A DNA stretch of 64,000 nt from JACJYC01 sp964558465 (GCA_964558465.1 CAZLEF010000001.1:352770-416769); one strand, 5' to 3'; numbered from the stretch's first letter, positions 9,236-19,866 are shown. The notes: generated from the sequence alone by a model not told the origin. Numbers and translations: made by a program.

Positions 9236-11608
9236 CTATTCACTTCTCAACGATTTTACCGGATTGGACAAAGCCGCTTTGACCGATTGAAAGCTCACCG
9301 TCAACAAAGTGATCCCCAGCGCAAGCAGCCCGGCAAAAACAAATACCCACCATTGCAGCCCGATCCGGTATTCATAGGTCGACAGCCAGTCGCTCAGATA
9401 ATACCAGGCCAAAGGTACGGCCAGCAGGCACGCGATCACCACCAGTCCGATGAAATCACGGGAAAGCAACGACCAAAGGTTGACCACCGAGGCGCCCAGC
9501 ACTTTCCGCACGCCGATTTCCTTGGTGCGCCGTTCGGCTACGTAAGCGGACAAACCGAACAGGCCGAGGCAGGAAATAAAAATGGCCAGCACCGCAAAAA
9601 TCCGGGCCAGCTTCCCTACCCGCTCTTCAGCCCTGAATTTGGCGTCGTACTCTTCATCAGTAAATTTAAACTCAAAAGGATTCGCCGGGGCGTGCCGCTT
9701 GAATACGGTTTCCACCTGTTTCAGCGCATCCTGAACGGGAACTCCCGGCGTCAGTTTGACGTTGAACACACTCGCCCAGTCATAATCAATGAGAAAGATC
9801 GTGGGTTTGATCGGCATAAACGGGGATTCCATTACCATATCCCGGACGACGCCGACCACCTGCCCGGGCCGGTCGTTGCGCCGGATCGTTTTTCCTACGA
9901 TATCTTCGATGCCCACGAGCCGGACAGCCGCTTCATTGAGGATAAATGCAGCCGTATCCGTAGAAAATTCCCTTGAAAAGTCGCGCCCTTGCAGAATATC
10001 CCAACCAATCGATTTTCCGAACTCGTGCGAGCACCCGACGATGCCGAAGAGCGGCAGGCTGTTGGGGTCCATACCTTCCCAACTGAACCCGATCTGGTTG
10101 GACCAGATATCGGTGGTCGGGCTGGAAGACTGGCTCATCTCGTATACCGCCCCGGTTTTTAACAAATCGTCGTGCAGGACATCGTATTTACCGGCCAGTT
10201 CTGTGTTGGCATTGATTTGCATCAGCCCCGAGCGGTCGTACCCCACGGGCCGGTTCTTGGCGTATTCGATCTGGTTGAATACGATCATTGTGCCGATCAT
10301 CAGCACGACAGAGACCGTAAACTGCACCACCACCAGGACTTTTCGGGGAACCGACGCGTAGCGCCCTGTGCGGAAAACCCCTTTCAAAACCTTGATCGGG
10401 CGAAAGGAGGACAGATAGAAGGCGGGGTAACTTCCGGCGAGCAATCCGGTGAAAAGGGCAAAACCCAGTGCCAGCAAAACAAAACCGGGGCGGCCAAACG
10501 GCAATTCGATTTGTTTTCCGGCCAGATCGTTGAACCAGGGCAGGGAAAGCCAAACGATCCCAATGGAAAAGGCCAGCGCCAGGAAAGACACCAGAACCGA
10601 TTCGGTCAGGAACTGCCCGACCAGGTGTTTCCGGAGCGAACCAACCGTTTTCCGAACCCCAACCTCCTTCGCCCTTTTTTCCGACCTGGCCGTACTCAGG
10701 TTCATAAAATTGATACAGGCCAGCAAAAGGACAAACAGGCCGATGGCCCCAAAAAGCCAGACAAACTGGATGCGCCCGCCGATGTTTTTGCCATCTCTGA
10801 ACTCCGAGTACAAGTGCCAGCGGTCCATCGGGTGGAGGAATAATTCGGGGCTCCCGTCCGGATTATGGGTTTTTTCCACGTTTTTGATCTTTTCGCTGAC
10901 CTGGGCCATGTCTGCATTTTCCCTGAGTTCTGCAAACAACTGGAAAGAGTGGTTGCCCCAGTTTTCCTGGCTGGCTTTTACCCATTCATGGTGGGTCAGG
11001 TACAACGACCAGGGGAGTAGAAATTTGACTTCGTGAAAATCGGAGTTAAACGGGAGGTCTCTGAAAACCCCCGTAACCTGTACATCGGTTAACTGGTCGA
11101 TTTTCAATACTTTCCCCAAAGGCGCCTCTTCGCCGAATAAAGTTTGGGCCAGCGTTTCCGACAGCAGTATGGCCGCAGGTTCCTGCAGGGCAGATTCGGG
11201 GCTGCCATGCAAAAAATCCAGCATCAGTATGCCCGGCAGTATCGGCTCGGCGTACATGCCCTCCATAATGATCCGTTTTTCGCCGTACGCCAGCAAATGT
11301 TCATAGTTCCAGGATGCGAGGGAAACCTGCCTGAAATCCGCCCCGTAGTCGGTCCGGAGTGTGCCGGCCGTCGGGATGGAAATGGCTGGGCTTGAGGTGG
11401 TCTGATCATTGAACGATTGATGGATCCAGACCTGGGCCAACCGGCTGTGATTCTTATGAACAAGGTTATAGGTCAGTTCGTCGTGTATCCACAGGCCGAT
11501 CATCATGGCGACGGCCATACCGATGGCCAATCCTGTGATATTGATGACTCCGAAGCCTTTGCTTTTTTTCAGGTTGCGCCAGGCAAGTTTCAAATAGTTG
11601 ATAAGCAT
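9236..11608 (-). CDS. FtsX/MacB-like ABC permease (paralogue C)
   Basis: A permease of 790 residues. The ATG at 11608 (MLINYLKLAWRNLKKSKGFG) was chosen because it gives the family's standard start; an in-frame ATG 17 codons upstream overlaps the preceding gene's end. The first FtsX motif is KRAKEVGVRKTVGSLRKH and the second RTKEIGVRKVLGASVVNLW, with Trp-Ser-Leu-Leu where other copies read Ile-Val-Gly-Leu-Leu. The carboxy terminus is NPVKSLRSE. It is separated from paralogue D upstream by 47 bases and is probably cotranscribed. As with its relatives, the first periplasmic domain diverges much more than the membrane parts, which points to different ligands or partners. Confidence 0.9.
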   Translation of the reverse strand: MLINYLKLAWRNLKKSKGFGVINITGLAIGMAVAMMIGLWIHDELTYNLVHKNHSRLAQVWIHQSFNDQTTSSPAISIPTAGTLRTDYGADFRQVSLASWNYEHLLAYGEKRIIMEGMYAEPILPGILMLDFLHGSPESALQEPAAILLSETLAQTLFGEEAPLGKVLKIDQLTDVQVTGVFRDLPFNSDFHEVKFLLPWSLYLTHHEWVKASQENWGNHSFQLFAELRENADMAQVSEKIKNVEKTHNPDGSPELFLHPMDRWHLYSEFRDGKNIGGRIQFVWLFGAIGLFVLLLACINFMNLSTARSEKRAKEVGVRKTVGSLRKHLVGQFLTESVLVSFLALAFSIGIVWLSLPWFNDLAGKQIELPFGRPGFVLLALGFALFTGLLAGSYPAFYLSSFRPIKVLKGVFRTGRYASVPRKVLVVVQFTVSVVLMIGTMIVFNQIEYAKNRPVGYDRSGLMQINANTELAGKYDVLHDDLLKTGAVYEMSQSSSPTTDIWSNQIGFSWEGMDPNSLPLFGIVGCSHEFGKSIGWDILQGRDFSREFSTDTAAFILNEAAVRLVGIEDIVGKTIRRNDRPGQVVGVVRDMVMESPFMPIKPTIFLIDYDWASVFNVKLTPGVPVQDALKQVETVFKRHAPANPFEFKFTDEEYDAKFRAEERVGKLARIFAVLAIFISCLGLFGLSAYVAERRTKEIGVRKVLGASVVNLWSLLSRDFIGLVVIACLLAVPLAWYYLSDWLSTYEYRIGLQWWVFVFAGLLALGITLLTVSFQSVKAALSNPVKSLRSE

Positions 11609-11655
11609 ATCCGATTTTTTAACAGGGGGATTTGACAGGTGATTCCATCCAATGT

Positions 11656-14064
11656 TCATTCATTTTTTAAGGACCGCGCCGGATTGACAAGGGCTGCTTT
11701 CACTGATTGAAAGCCGATGGTGAAAAAGGCGATTGCCAGCGCTGCAATGCCCACCACTGCAAATATTTCCCAGCCGATATCGATCCGGAAGGCGAAATCA
11801 GCCAGCCAATGGCGCATAAAGTACCACGCCACGGGAGTCGCCAGGAGAATGGCCGCCAGAACCAGTTTCAGGAAATTTTTGCACAACAATCCCACGATGC
11901 CTGCCGTTGTGGCGCCCAGCACTTTCCGTATGCCGATCTCTTTGATCCGCTGTTCGGCAATAAAGGTAGCCAGGCCAAAAAGCCCGAGGGCGGCGATAAA
12001 GATCGCCAGCGCCGAGAACACCATGACCAGCGTGGAAAGGCGTTCTTCCGCCTGGTATTGCCGGTTGAAATCCTCATCGAGGAAGCTGAAGTTAAAAGGC
12101 GCTGAAGGAACCAGGGAAGCCCATTTTGATTTGATATCTGCCAGGGTACGGTCCAGTCCGGCGGCGTCAATTTTCAGCGACACATAGGAAAACCGCCTTT
12201 TGTTGAAATACATTTCAAGCGGGAGCACTTTAGTGTGCAGGGAGTTGAAATGAAAATCCCGGACCACTCCCACGACTGTGCCCCATCCGCCGCCGAATAC
12301 CTTACCCAACGCCTCTTCCGGCGAACGCCAGCCGTAGGCGGCCAGGGCTGATTCGTTAATGAGCACGTTATCGGACAGGTCCAGCTCGATCTTTTCCGAG
12401 AGGTTGCGCCCGGCGACCAGTTCGATGCCGTAAGCCTCCAGAAATTTTTCGTCGATGGGCATCAGTTGCATATCGGTCGATTTGGTCTCATCGCTTTCCA
12501 GGCTCACCTTGTTGTTGGCAAAGGTTTTTCCCGGCACAATCCCTGTAACGGACACCGACGACACCCCCGGGATTTTGGCCAGTTCATCCCTTACGGCGGC
12601 GTATTTCCCGCTCAGTTCAGCGTTCCCTGGCGCATGCAGTACCAACATTTGTTCGTCGTCAAAGCCCAGGTTCTGGGTTTTTAAATAGTCCAATTGCCGG
12701 CTGATCACCGCCGTTGCGACCATCAGCACAAATGAAATTGCAAATTGTGCCATCACAAGGCCGTTGCGCAAGGGGCTGGCGCCACCGGCGGTTGCAAATT
12801 TGCCCGGATGGCTTTTCAGCGCTTCCACGGGTTTGAACCGTGACAGGGCCATCGCTGGATAACTGCCTGCAAGCAAGCCGGTGATCAAGGCGACGCCGAC
12901 CACCCACCATACAAAATCGCTTTGCCAAATGTCTGCAAAAGAGAATTGTTTATCAGCAAGCTGGTTGAACCATGGCAACGCTAATTTGACCAATGCCAGA
13001 GCAATTGCCAGGGAAAAGAAACTCATCAGCAGAGTCTCCCCCAGAAATTGAAAAGCAAGCTGGCTCCGGCGGGCGCCGGTGGTTTTGCGGATACCGACCT
13101 CCCTGGCCCGCCTGGACGCCCTTGCTGTGGCCAGGTTGACAAAATTGATGCAGGCCAGCAATAGGACGACAAAAGCGACGAGGCCGAATATTTGCACCTG
13201 CCGCCAGGAATTGTTTTTGCTCATTTCGAAACGCAGATCCGAGTGCAGATGGATATCGGTGAGGGGCTGCAGGTTATATGCGTAGTTTTGCTGGTTCCCC
13301 TTGATCTCGTCGCCCACATAGCGGTCGGCAATATGGCGGATTTGATTGCCGAACGCAGCGACATCCGTGTTTTTTGCCAGCCGGATAAACGTATGAAAAA
13401 CATTGGCGTGCCAGTTTTCAATCAGTGGGTTCCCTTCATGCTCTTTGAGCGAGGCTATAAAATCCGGGCGGAAAGATGTGTTTTCCGGTATGTCACCGAT
13501 CACGGCCGTTATGCGGTACTGGGCGGTGTCCTTCCGGATGGTCAGGCCCAGCAAGCGGTCAAAATTGCCGGTCACGCCAAAATATTTCTCCGCCATGAAG
13601 CGCGTGATCACCAGGTCGCGGGGCGCTTGAAGGGCCGCCCCCGGCAAGCCGGCCAGAAATTCAAAATCAAATATTTCGAATACATTCGGGTCGGCCCAGA
13701 CGAATCCCGTTTCATAAAAGATCTTTTCCTTGCCGTCGCCCATCGGCACCGATTCGCTGAAGGGCGGCACGATTCGTGTGGCGACTTCAACCTGCGGAAA
13801 ATCCATTAGCGCAGGCGCCAGGGTTCCGGATGCGGGTGCAAACAACATATGCTCATTGGCAGGGGTGTTGGTAATGTCCATGGTTACCCTGTAAATCCGG
13901 TCGGCGTCGGGCAGCCAGCGGTCATAACTCCTTTCATGGGTCACATAAAGCAGGATCAGCAGGCAGCAGCCCATACCCAGCGAAAGCCCCAGGATATTGA
14001 TCCCGCCGGTCAGTTTGTTGCGCAGCAAGTTGCGCCAGGCGGTTTTGAGGTAGTTGGCAAACAT
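11656..14064 (-). CDS. FtsX/MacB-like ABC permease (paralogue D)
   Basis: A permease of 802 residues from the ATG at 14064 (MFANYLKTAWRNLLRNKL). A longer open frame to 14256 runs inside the end of paralogue E and is an artefact of the conserved carboxy-terminal coding sequence read in another frame. The first FtsX motif is RRAREVGIRKTTGARRSQL and the second RIKEIGIRKVLGATTAGIV, then LLCKNF where most copies have LLSKDF. The end is NPARSLKNE, a variant shared in part with paralogue F (SLKNE). The gap to paralogue E is 38 bases. Eight membrane helices are predicted. Cargo unknown. Confidence 0.9.
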   Translation of the reverse strand: MFANYLKTAWRNLLRNKLTGGINILGLSLGMGCCLLILLYVTHERSYDRWLPDADRIYRVTMDITNTPANEHMLFAPASGTLAPALMDFPQVEVATRIVPPFSESVPMGDGKEKIFYETGFVWADPNVFEIFDFEFLAGLPGAALQAPRDLVITRFMAEKYFGVTGNFDRLLGLTIRKDTAQYRITAVIGDIPENTSFRPDFIASLKEHEGNPLIENWHANVFHTFIRLAKNTDVAAFGNQIRHIADRYVGDEIKGNQQNYAYNLQPLTDIHLHSDLRFEMSKNNSWRQVQIFGLVAFVVLLLACINFVNLATARASRRAREVGIRKTTGARRSQLAFQFLGETLLMSFFSLAIALALVKLALPWFNQLADKQFSFADIWQSDFVWWVVGVALITGLLAGSYPAMALSRFKPVEALKSHPGKFATAGGASPLRNGLVMAQFAISFVLMVATAVISRQLDYLKTQNLGFDDEQMLVLHAPGNAELSGKYAAVRDELAKIPGVSSVSVTGIVPGKTFANNKVSLESDETKSTDMQLMPIDEKFLEAYGIELVAGRNLSEKIELDLSDNVLINESALAAYGWRSPEEALGKVFGGGWGTVVGVVRDFHFNSLHTKVLPLEMYFNKRRFSYVSLKIDAAGLDRTLADIKSKWASLVPSAPFNFSFLDEDFNRQYQAEERLSTLVMVFSALAIFIAALGLFGLATFIAEQRIKEIGIRKVLGATTAGIVGLLCKNFLKLVLAAILLATPVAWYFMRHWLADFAFRIDIGWEIFAVVGIAALAIAFFTIGFQSVKAALVNPARSLKNE

Positions 14065-14102
14065 GGACAAGGTTTTATACAGATTTGAAGGATTTTTTCT
14101 CG

Positions 14103-16547
14103 TTATTCCGACCGCAGCGACTTCACCGGGTTGGTCAACGCGGCCCTGACCGCCTGAAAGCTCACGGTCAGAAATGCAATGACAACCGCGCCCAAACCCG
14201 CCAGCAAAAACACCTTCCAGCCGATATCGATGCGGAAGGCAAAATCCTGCAGCCATTTGTTCATGCCAAAATACGCCAGGGGCGAAGCGATGAGGATGGC
14301 AATGCCGACCAGTTTGAGGAATTCTTTTGACAACAGAGCGACGATGCCTTCCACCGAGGCGCCGAATACCTTCCGGATGCCGATCTCTTTGGTGCGTTGC
14401 TGCGCTGCAAAAGCGGCCAACCCCCAGAGCCCAAGGCAGGAAATGAACATGGCCAGCCCGGCAAAAACCCGGAATAATTGAAAGAGCCGTTCTTCCGCCT
14501 TATAGAAGGTATCGATGGTTTGATCCAGAAATTTGAACTCAAAAACGCCCTGCGGGAAACTTTTTTCCCACGCGGTTTCTATTGCCCTCAGGGTGGCCGG
14601 CATATCGCTGCCGCCTTCGATCCGGATGCTCACCCTGTCGTAAAAATTGTTGTACTGGGTAATGAGCAGGGGGTTGACCTCCTCATGCAGGGAATTTGTA
14701 TTAAAATCTTTGATCACCCCCGTGATCTCCGCATTCCAGCCCATCATGCCGATCCAGAACCGTTTGCCCAGCGACGCTTCCGGCGACTCGAAGCCCAGCG
14801 TCCTGACCAGTTTTTCATTGACCACACATTTGGGGAACCGCTGGTCTTCCGGCAGGGATTCCGATACGGCGTGGGTATCCGCAGGCTCATAAAACCGGCC
14901 AGCTACCAGTTCCAGGCCATACAACCGGCAATACTGTTCGTCGGCATAAATGGTGTTTACCGGTTGCCTGTCGGGGTCGTCGCGGCCCTTGAGGCTCATC
15001 CGGGTGCCCCAATGGCCTTCGCCGCTGGGCGGACTGGTGGAAAAGGCAACGCCTTTTACCTGGGGGATGGCGGCCAGCCCGGCTGCGAGAACAGGCAGTT
15101 TTTTATTTTCCGGCGCCTGCACGATCACCGTATTATCTTTTTCAAAACCCAGGTTTTTGCTTCGCAGGTAGTTCATCTGTTTGCCAATGAGGATCAGGGC
15201 GATCAGCAAGCCGACGGAAATGGTGAATTGCGCTACGACCAGTACCTTGCGAAGACCGGCAGAACCTTTGTCTCCGGCGATCGTAACGCCCGTTTTCAGG
15301 GTGGAAGCTGGTTGGAACCTTGATATGATCCAGGCTGGGTACAGGCCGGCCAGCAAACCGGTAAAAAACACCCCTGTCAACAACGCGCCGATCAACCCCA
15401 GGGAATCGGCCAATTCAAAGATGATTTTTTTGTCCAGCAGGTTGTTGATAGAAGGAAGGGCATATTGTGCGACCATTACAGCCAACACGCCTGAACCCAA
15501 GGCCAACAACCACGCTTCTCCCATAAATTGCCCGATCAGTTGCCACCGCCCGGCGCCAACCGATTTCCGGACCCCGACTTCCTTCGCACGGGTCAGGGCC
15601 TGCGCCGTTGAAAGATTGACAAAATTGATGCAGGCCAGGGCTAATACCACGAGACCGACACATCCGAAAAACCAAAGCCATGCAGGATTGACCGCTTTAA
15701 CCCAGGCGCCCCCATCTCCGTATTGGGTGTTGAGGTGAATATCGGAAAGCGGTTGCAATTCCAGGTCTGCCCGGAAACCGGACCCCGCCCCGCTTTCCTT
15801 GTTGACGGTCCGGTCATAGATGGCTTTTAGCCTGGAAGCGAGGCTTTTGGGGTCGAGCCCTTCCGGCAACACCACAAAAGTGGACCCCCCCGTAACAAAC
15901 CCCAACTGCGTGTTGCTGGTCTGAATATATTTTTCATCCGTTGAAAGCGAGAGCAACACCTGGGCCGGCAGATGGGTATTGCCGGGCAGGTCTCGGATGA
16001 CACCGGCCACGGTGACGGTGTAATCCGTGTTGTATTTAAAGGTTTTTCCCAGGGGGTCTTCCCGCCCGAAAAATTTCTCTGCCGTGGATTGGGTCAGCAA
16101 GGCCTGATAGGGCTGGCGCAATGCCTCATGCCCGTTGCCGGACAACACCTCGACATCAAAAACTTCGAGGAACTCAGGATCGGTGAACATTACAAATTCC
16201 TGCTTGAACCTTTTGTGGGGGTTGATTTCGATGATGGGCGCCGGCGGTGGATGATGGACCCGGGTTATGTGCTCAAATTCCGGGAAATCAGTCCGAAGAT
16301 ACTCCGCCAGGGGAAAAGGTGTGGAATAATAAGGCTCCTTTTTTCCGAAATCCGACCAGATCTGGTTTACACGGTAAGTCCGTTCCGCCTTGGCATGGTA
16401 TTTATCAAAACTGAGTTCGTGTCGCAGGAACAAACCGATCAGCAGGCACACGCCCATGCCCAGGGTGAGCCCGGCAATATGCAGGGATGTGGTCAGTTTT
16501 TGGCGGCCCAGGCGGCGAAAGGCCAGGCGGAGGTGGTTGTTCAACAT
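14103..16547 (-). CDS. FtsX/MacB-like ABC permease (paralogue E)
   Basis: A permease of 814 residues starting MLNNHLRLAFRRLGRQKL. The first periplasmic domain contains an unusual proline-rich loop (HHPPPAPIIEINPH, about 101-114). The first FtsX motif is TRAKEVGVRKSVGAGRWQL and the second RTKEIGIRKVFGASVEGIV, with Phe in place of the usual Leu. The carboxy terminus is NPVKSLRSE. Its start codon is eight bases after the stop of the Tat-exported VOC-fold gene, so these two are translationally close. It stands in the middle of the eight-permease run. No ATP-binding partner is seen. Confidence 0.9.
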   Translation of the reverse strand: MLNNHLRLAFRRLGRQKLTTSLHIAGLTLGMGVCLLIGLFLRHELSFDKYHAKAERTYRVNQIWSDFGKKEPYYSTPFPLAEYLRTDFPEFEHITRVHHPPPAPIIEINPHKRFKQEFVMFTDPEFLEVFDVEVLSGNGHEALRQPYQALLTQSTAEKFFGREDPLGKTFKYNTDYTVTVAGVIRDLPGNTHLPAQVLLSLSTDEKYIQTSNTQLGFVTGGSTFVVLPEGLDPKSLASRLKAIYDRTVNKESGAGSGFRADLELQPLSDIHLNTQYGDGGAWVKAVNPAWLWFFGCVGLVVLALACINFVNLSTAQALTRAKEVGVRKSVGAGRWQLIGQFMGEAWLLALGSGVLAVMVAQYALPSINNLLDKKIIFELADSLGLIGALLTGVFFTGLLAGLYPAWIISRFQPASTLKTGVTIAGDKGSAGLRKVLVVAQFTISVGLLIALILIGKQMNYLRSKNLGFEKDNTVIVQAPENKKLPVLAAGLAAIPQVKGVAFSTSPPSGEGHWGTRMSLKGRDDPDRQPVNTIYADEQYCRLYGLELVAGRFYEPADTHAVSESLPEDQRFPKCVVNEKLVRTLGFESPEASLGKRFWIGMMGWNAEITGVIKDFNTNSLHEEVNPLLITQYNNFYDRVSIRIEGGSDMPATLRAIETAWEKSFPQGVFEFKFLDQTIDTFYKAEERLFQLFRVFAGLAMFISCLGLWGLAAFAAQQRTKEIGIRKVFGASVEGIVALLSKEFLKLVGIAILIASPLAYFGMNKWLQDFAFRIDIGWKVFLLAGLGAVVIAFLTVSFQAVRAALTNPVKSLRSE

Positions 16548-16555
16548 GTTTTTTG

Positions 16556-17386
16556 TTAAATTTTGAGCTGTTTGATTTTATAAGGCATGCCATCAAATGA
16601 AAATCCCGCATCCTCTGCGCTTCGGATTTCAGCGTAAGTCGGAAAAACATCCCATCGGACGGGCGTTTGGGTATTCTCGCCAAATACATTCCCTTTGGGC
16701 AGGCACAAGAGCAGTCCGTTTTCGTCGCCGACCGCCCAGGGATCCCTGACGGACAGGGGGTAGCCGCGCAGGCCGGTCTGTTCGATTACCCAACCGGCTG
16801 TTTTTTGTTGCTGCTCTACGATAAATCCGATCTCGCTGATATTGATCAGGCTGTTAATAGAAAAAGGCGTCCGGGTCGCGTTGTCCAGGTCGTGCCTTGC
16901 AATAAATTCGACGACATTAAAAGCCGGGTCGAAAAAGAAAAGCGAATGCGCGTTCCAACCGGAAAAATGGCGCACGTCGTCCGGTAGCCGGGGGTCCTTC
17001 AGATGGTTCGGGGTGGGTACCAGCGGGGTTTTTTCAAGCAGCCATTCCCTTGCCTGCAAAACTTGGTTTTCTGGAATATTAAAAGCGAAATGATAGAAGG
17101 GTGCTTTGCCTGTCATATCGGAGTTTGAAAACTGAAAAACGGAATTGCCGGCCCGGAAAACGATTTCAGCGGCAGTTTCAGAAACCAGAGAAAACCCAAG
17201 CAATCCCTGGTAATACGCCTTCATTTCGGCAAGCGGTACGGCGGTTTGCAAACCGATCTTGTGAATCAGGGTTTTGCCTGATGCTGGTTTCCGGCCTGGC
17301 GCAGAGGCAAAACCGCAACAGGGATGCAGCGCCGCCAGCAGGGCGGCGGCAGCCGCGGATTGGATGAATTCTCGCCGGTTGGTCAT
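16556..17386 (-). CDS. Tat-exported VOC/glyoxalase-fold protein
   Basis: The protein has 276 residues. It begins MTNRREFIQSAAAAALLAAL, a twin-arginine signal ending near residue 28, so the folded protein is probably exported, perhaps with a bound metal. The rest reads as two VOC (glyoxalase/bleomycin-resistance-like) halves: IHKIGLQTAVPLAEMKAYYQ opens the first (about 41-60) and ISEIGFIVEQQQKTAGWV the second. Possible metal ligands include His in FYHFAF and Glu in VVEFIARHD. It sits four bases after paralogue F and eight before paralogue E, which suggests a functional link to these permeases. The reaction is not known; binding a small molecule is as likely as catalysis. Confidence 0.72.
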   Translation of the reverse strand: MTNRREFIQSAAAAALLAALHPCCGFASAPGRKPASGKTLIHKIGLQTAVPLAEMKAYYQGLLGFSLVSETAAEIVFRAGNSVFQFSNSDMTGKAPFYHFAFNIPENQVLQAREWLLEKTPLVPTPNHLKDPRLPDDVRHFSGWNAHSLFFFDPAFNVVEFIARHDLDNATRTPFSINSLINISEIGFIVEQQQKTAGWVIEQTGLRGYPLSVRDPWAVGDENGLLLCLPKGNVFGENTQTPVRWDVFPTYAEIRSAEDAGFSFDGMPYKIKQLKI

Positions 17387-17390
17387 ATTT

Positions 17391-19811
17391 TTATTCGTTT
17401 TTCAAAGATTTCACCGGGTTGGCCAGCGCGGCCTTTATACTTTGGAAACCAACCGTAAAAAATGCGATGAGGATGGCCGCCAATCCCGCCCCTACAAACA
17501 TCCACCACTGCATATCGATCCGGTAAGCGAACCCGGCCAGCCATTTGTTCATGGCATAATACGCCAGGGGAGAAGCGATCACGATCGCGACAACAACCAA
17601 TTTGAGAAAATCACTGGACAACAGCCCCGTAATGCTGCCTACGGAGGCGCCCAGGACTTTCCGGATGCCGATCTCCCGGGTTCTTCGTTCTGCCGTAAAG
17701 GATGCTAATCCAAACAAACCCAGACAGGCGATCAATACAGCAATGAACATGAAATAGACGATGATCCGGGCCGTTCGTTGTTCTTTTTCGTAGTTTTTCT
17801 GGAAGTCCTTGTCCAGAAACGAGTAGGCAAACGGCGTATCAGGGTTGATTTTTTTCCAGGCGGTTTCAATATCCGCCAGAATCCCGGAGTAATTGTCCGA
17901 CCTGACATTGGCAATGAAATAACTGTGTTTATTGCCTAAAGAAGTCACAAAAGCAAAGGGCGTTATTGAGTTGTGCAGGCTTTGGAAATTGAAATCTTTC
18001 ACTATGCCGACAATTTCCATCGTATAACGCACATTTCGCCACTCATAATAAATCTTTTTGCCAACTGCGGTTTTCGCCTCATAGCCCAATTGCCGGACCG
18101 CAACTTCATTGAGGATAATGCCGCTTGAATCGGATTTGAATTGATCAGAGAAGGCCCGGCCATACAATAACTCAAAACCAAGGGTCTCTATAAAATTGTT
18201 CTCCACGGTAGCGTGGTGGATATCCACCGCTTCATTAACCGACTTCCCTTCTGCATAAAACAGCAAATCCTCCACACTGGGTATCCCCGGATAGGTCGAT
18301 CCGCTGGTTACGGAAACGACCTCCGGATGTTGGGTCATTTCATTTTTCAAGGGCAAATAATTCTCCGCCGCCTTGTTGCTTTGCAAGGGTATAACGATTT
18401 GCTGGTTTTTGTTAAACCCTAAAGGCTGGTTTTGAACAAAATCCAATTGACGCCAGATGACAAGCGCCCCAAAAATCAAAGCAACCGAGATCGTAAACTG
18501 AAAAACGACAAGGCCTTTGCGGATCGCGGCAGCCGAAAAATGATTGATCAACTTGCCTTTCAGCACCGTTATCGGTTTGAAGGATGACAAATAAAATGCA
18601 GGATAAAGGCCCGACAATAAACCGGTAAATAACGCCAGCCCCGCAATCCACCCTACCATTTCCGGGTGTTGGGCAATTACCAGGTTTTTCTGGGTCAGGG
18701 TATTAAAACCCGGTAAAATCAATTGAATGAGCGCCGCAGCCAGCAAAAGCGCCATCCCGCTCATCATCATGGATTCCCCCAGAAACTGCCGGATCAGCGA
18801 GGATTGGAGGGCCCCCATTACTTTTCGCACCCCAACTTCCCTGGCCCGTTTTTCGGAACGCGCCGTCGAAAGGTTCATGAAATTAATGCAGGCAATCAAC
18901 AGCAAAAATGCAGCGATCGAACCAAAAATATACAGATAGGCGAGGTTTCCATTCGGCGAAATTTCATTGCCCAGATCAGACTTAAGGTAAATGTCCGCAA
19001 GGGGCTGTGTAAACAAGCTCTTGGGAATACCCATTGCTTTCAAATCGGCCGAGGCGCGGCGATCCATAAAATCCGGCAATTTTTTTTCCAATGCTTGAAT
19101 ATCAGTCCCTTCCCGCAACTTGATATAGGTGTGAAAAATATTATTGGTCGCCCAATTGTTCTGCTCATTCACCCATTCACCCACATCGCCGTTTTTCATG
19201 GAGAGGAAAAAATGAGCGTCGATATGGGATTTTGTTTCCGTATCCTCAAACACGCCTTTAATCGTATAATTAAAATCTCCGAAGGGTAACCCGATGGTGA
19301 TCACCCGGTCCAGCGGGTTTTCGTCGCCGTACATTTTACCGGCCAACGTGGAGGAAAGCACCAGCGTATTGGGTTGGCTCAACGCCGTTTGGGCGTCGCC
19401 GTACAAAAAATCGTACGTGAATATTCGAAAGAACGTCGAATCAACATAATACCCGTTTGACTCAAAAAACTGTTTTTTCTCCTGGTTCTGTTCGTACTTC
19501 AACAACATTTTTTCGAGGTTCGGAAACTTCAGCAAACGGCATGCCTCCGCCACTTCCGGAAAATCGGATTTTAACCCCTGAGCAAACGGAGCGCCGGTGG
19601 CTGCCCAGGTAGCCTCCGGTACGCGGGTAGCCACCCGGAAGATCCGGTCAACATCGCGGTGATGCCGGTCATAACTCATTTCATCAAAAACGTACAACAG
19701 GATCAGCATGCAGGTTGCCAGCCCCACGGCCAATCCGGTCATATTGATCAGCGAAAAAGTTTTATTGTTTCGCCAATTGCGGAAAGCGATCTTGATGAAA
19801 TTTCCAAACAT
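17391..19811 (-). CDS. FtsX/MacB-like ABC permease (paralogue F)
   Basis: A permease of 806 residues starting MFGNFIKIAFRNWRNNKTF. The first FtsX motif is KRAREVGVRKVMGALQSSL and the second RTREIGIRKVLGASVGSIT followed by GLLSSDF. The carboxy terminus is NPVKSLKNE. The first periplasmic domain is richer in Lys, Glu and Gln (KYEQNQEKKQFFES) than in its neighbours. It lies between the DUF4097-like gene (55 bases upstream) and the VOC-fold gene (four bases downstream), all in one direction. Two MacB periplasmic domains and eight helices are predicted. Its local AT content looks slightly higher than in paralogues D and H, by eye. Confidence 0.9.
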   Translation of the reverse strand: MFGNFIKIAFRNWRNNKTFSLINMTGLAVGLATCMLILLYVFDEMSYDRHHRDVDRIFRVATRVPEATWAATGAPFAQGLKSDFPEVAEACRLLKFPNLEKMLLKYEQNQEKKQFFESNGYYVDSTFFRIFTYDFLYGDAQTALSQPNTLVLSSTLAGKMYGDENPLDRVITIGLPFGDFNYTIKGVFEDTETKSHIDAHFFLSMKNGDVGEWVNEQNNWATNNIFHTYIKLREGTDIQALEKKLPDFMDRRASADLKAMGIPKSLFTQPLADIYLKSDLGNEISPNGNLAYLYIFGSIAAFLLLIACINFMNLSTARSEKRAREVGVRKVMGALQSSLIRQFLGESMMMSGMALLLAAALIQLILPGFNTLTQKNLVIAQHPEMVGWIAGLALFTGLLSGLYPAFYLSSFKPITVLKGKLINHFSAAAIRKGLVVFQFTISVALIFGALVIWRQLDFVQNQPLGFNKNQQIVIPLQSNKAAENYLPLKNEMTQHPEVVSVTSGSTYPGIPSVEDLLFYAEGKSVNEAVDIHHATVENNFIETLGFELLYGRAFSDQFKSDSSGIILNEVAVRQLGYEAKTAVGKKIYYEWRNVRYTMEIVGIVKDFNFQSLHNSITPFAFVTSLGNKHSYFIANVRSDNYSGILADIETAWKKINPDTPFAYSFLDKDFQKNYEKEQRTARIIVYFMFIAVLIACLGLFGLASFTAERRTREIGIRKVLGASVGSITGLLSSDFLKLVVVAIVIASPLAYYAMNKWLAGFAYRIDMQWWMFVGAGLAAILIAFFTVGFQSIKAALANPVKSLKNE

Positions 19812-19866
19812 GTTTGTATGATTTTAGAAAAGTCCCTTACTGCGGTGTTCCTGCGCCGGGCCGATC

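Noticed and set aside
14065..14256. 64-codon amino-terminal extension of permease D, and a similar 56-codon one on permease H (25616-25783)
   Set aside because: The extensions read the conserved ends of the upstream permeases in another frame; the family's normal start MxxxYxKxAxRN lies at the later ATG in both.
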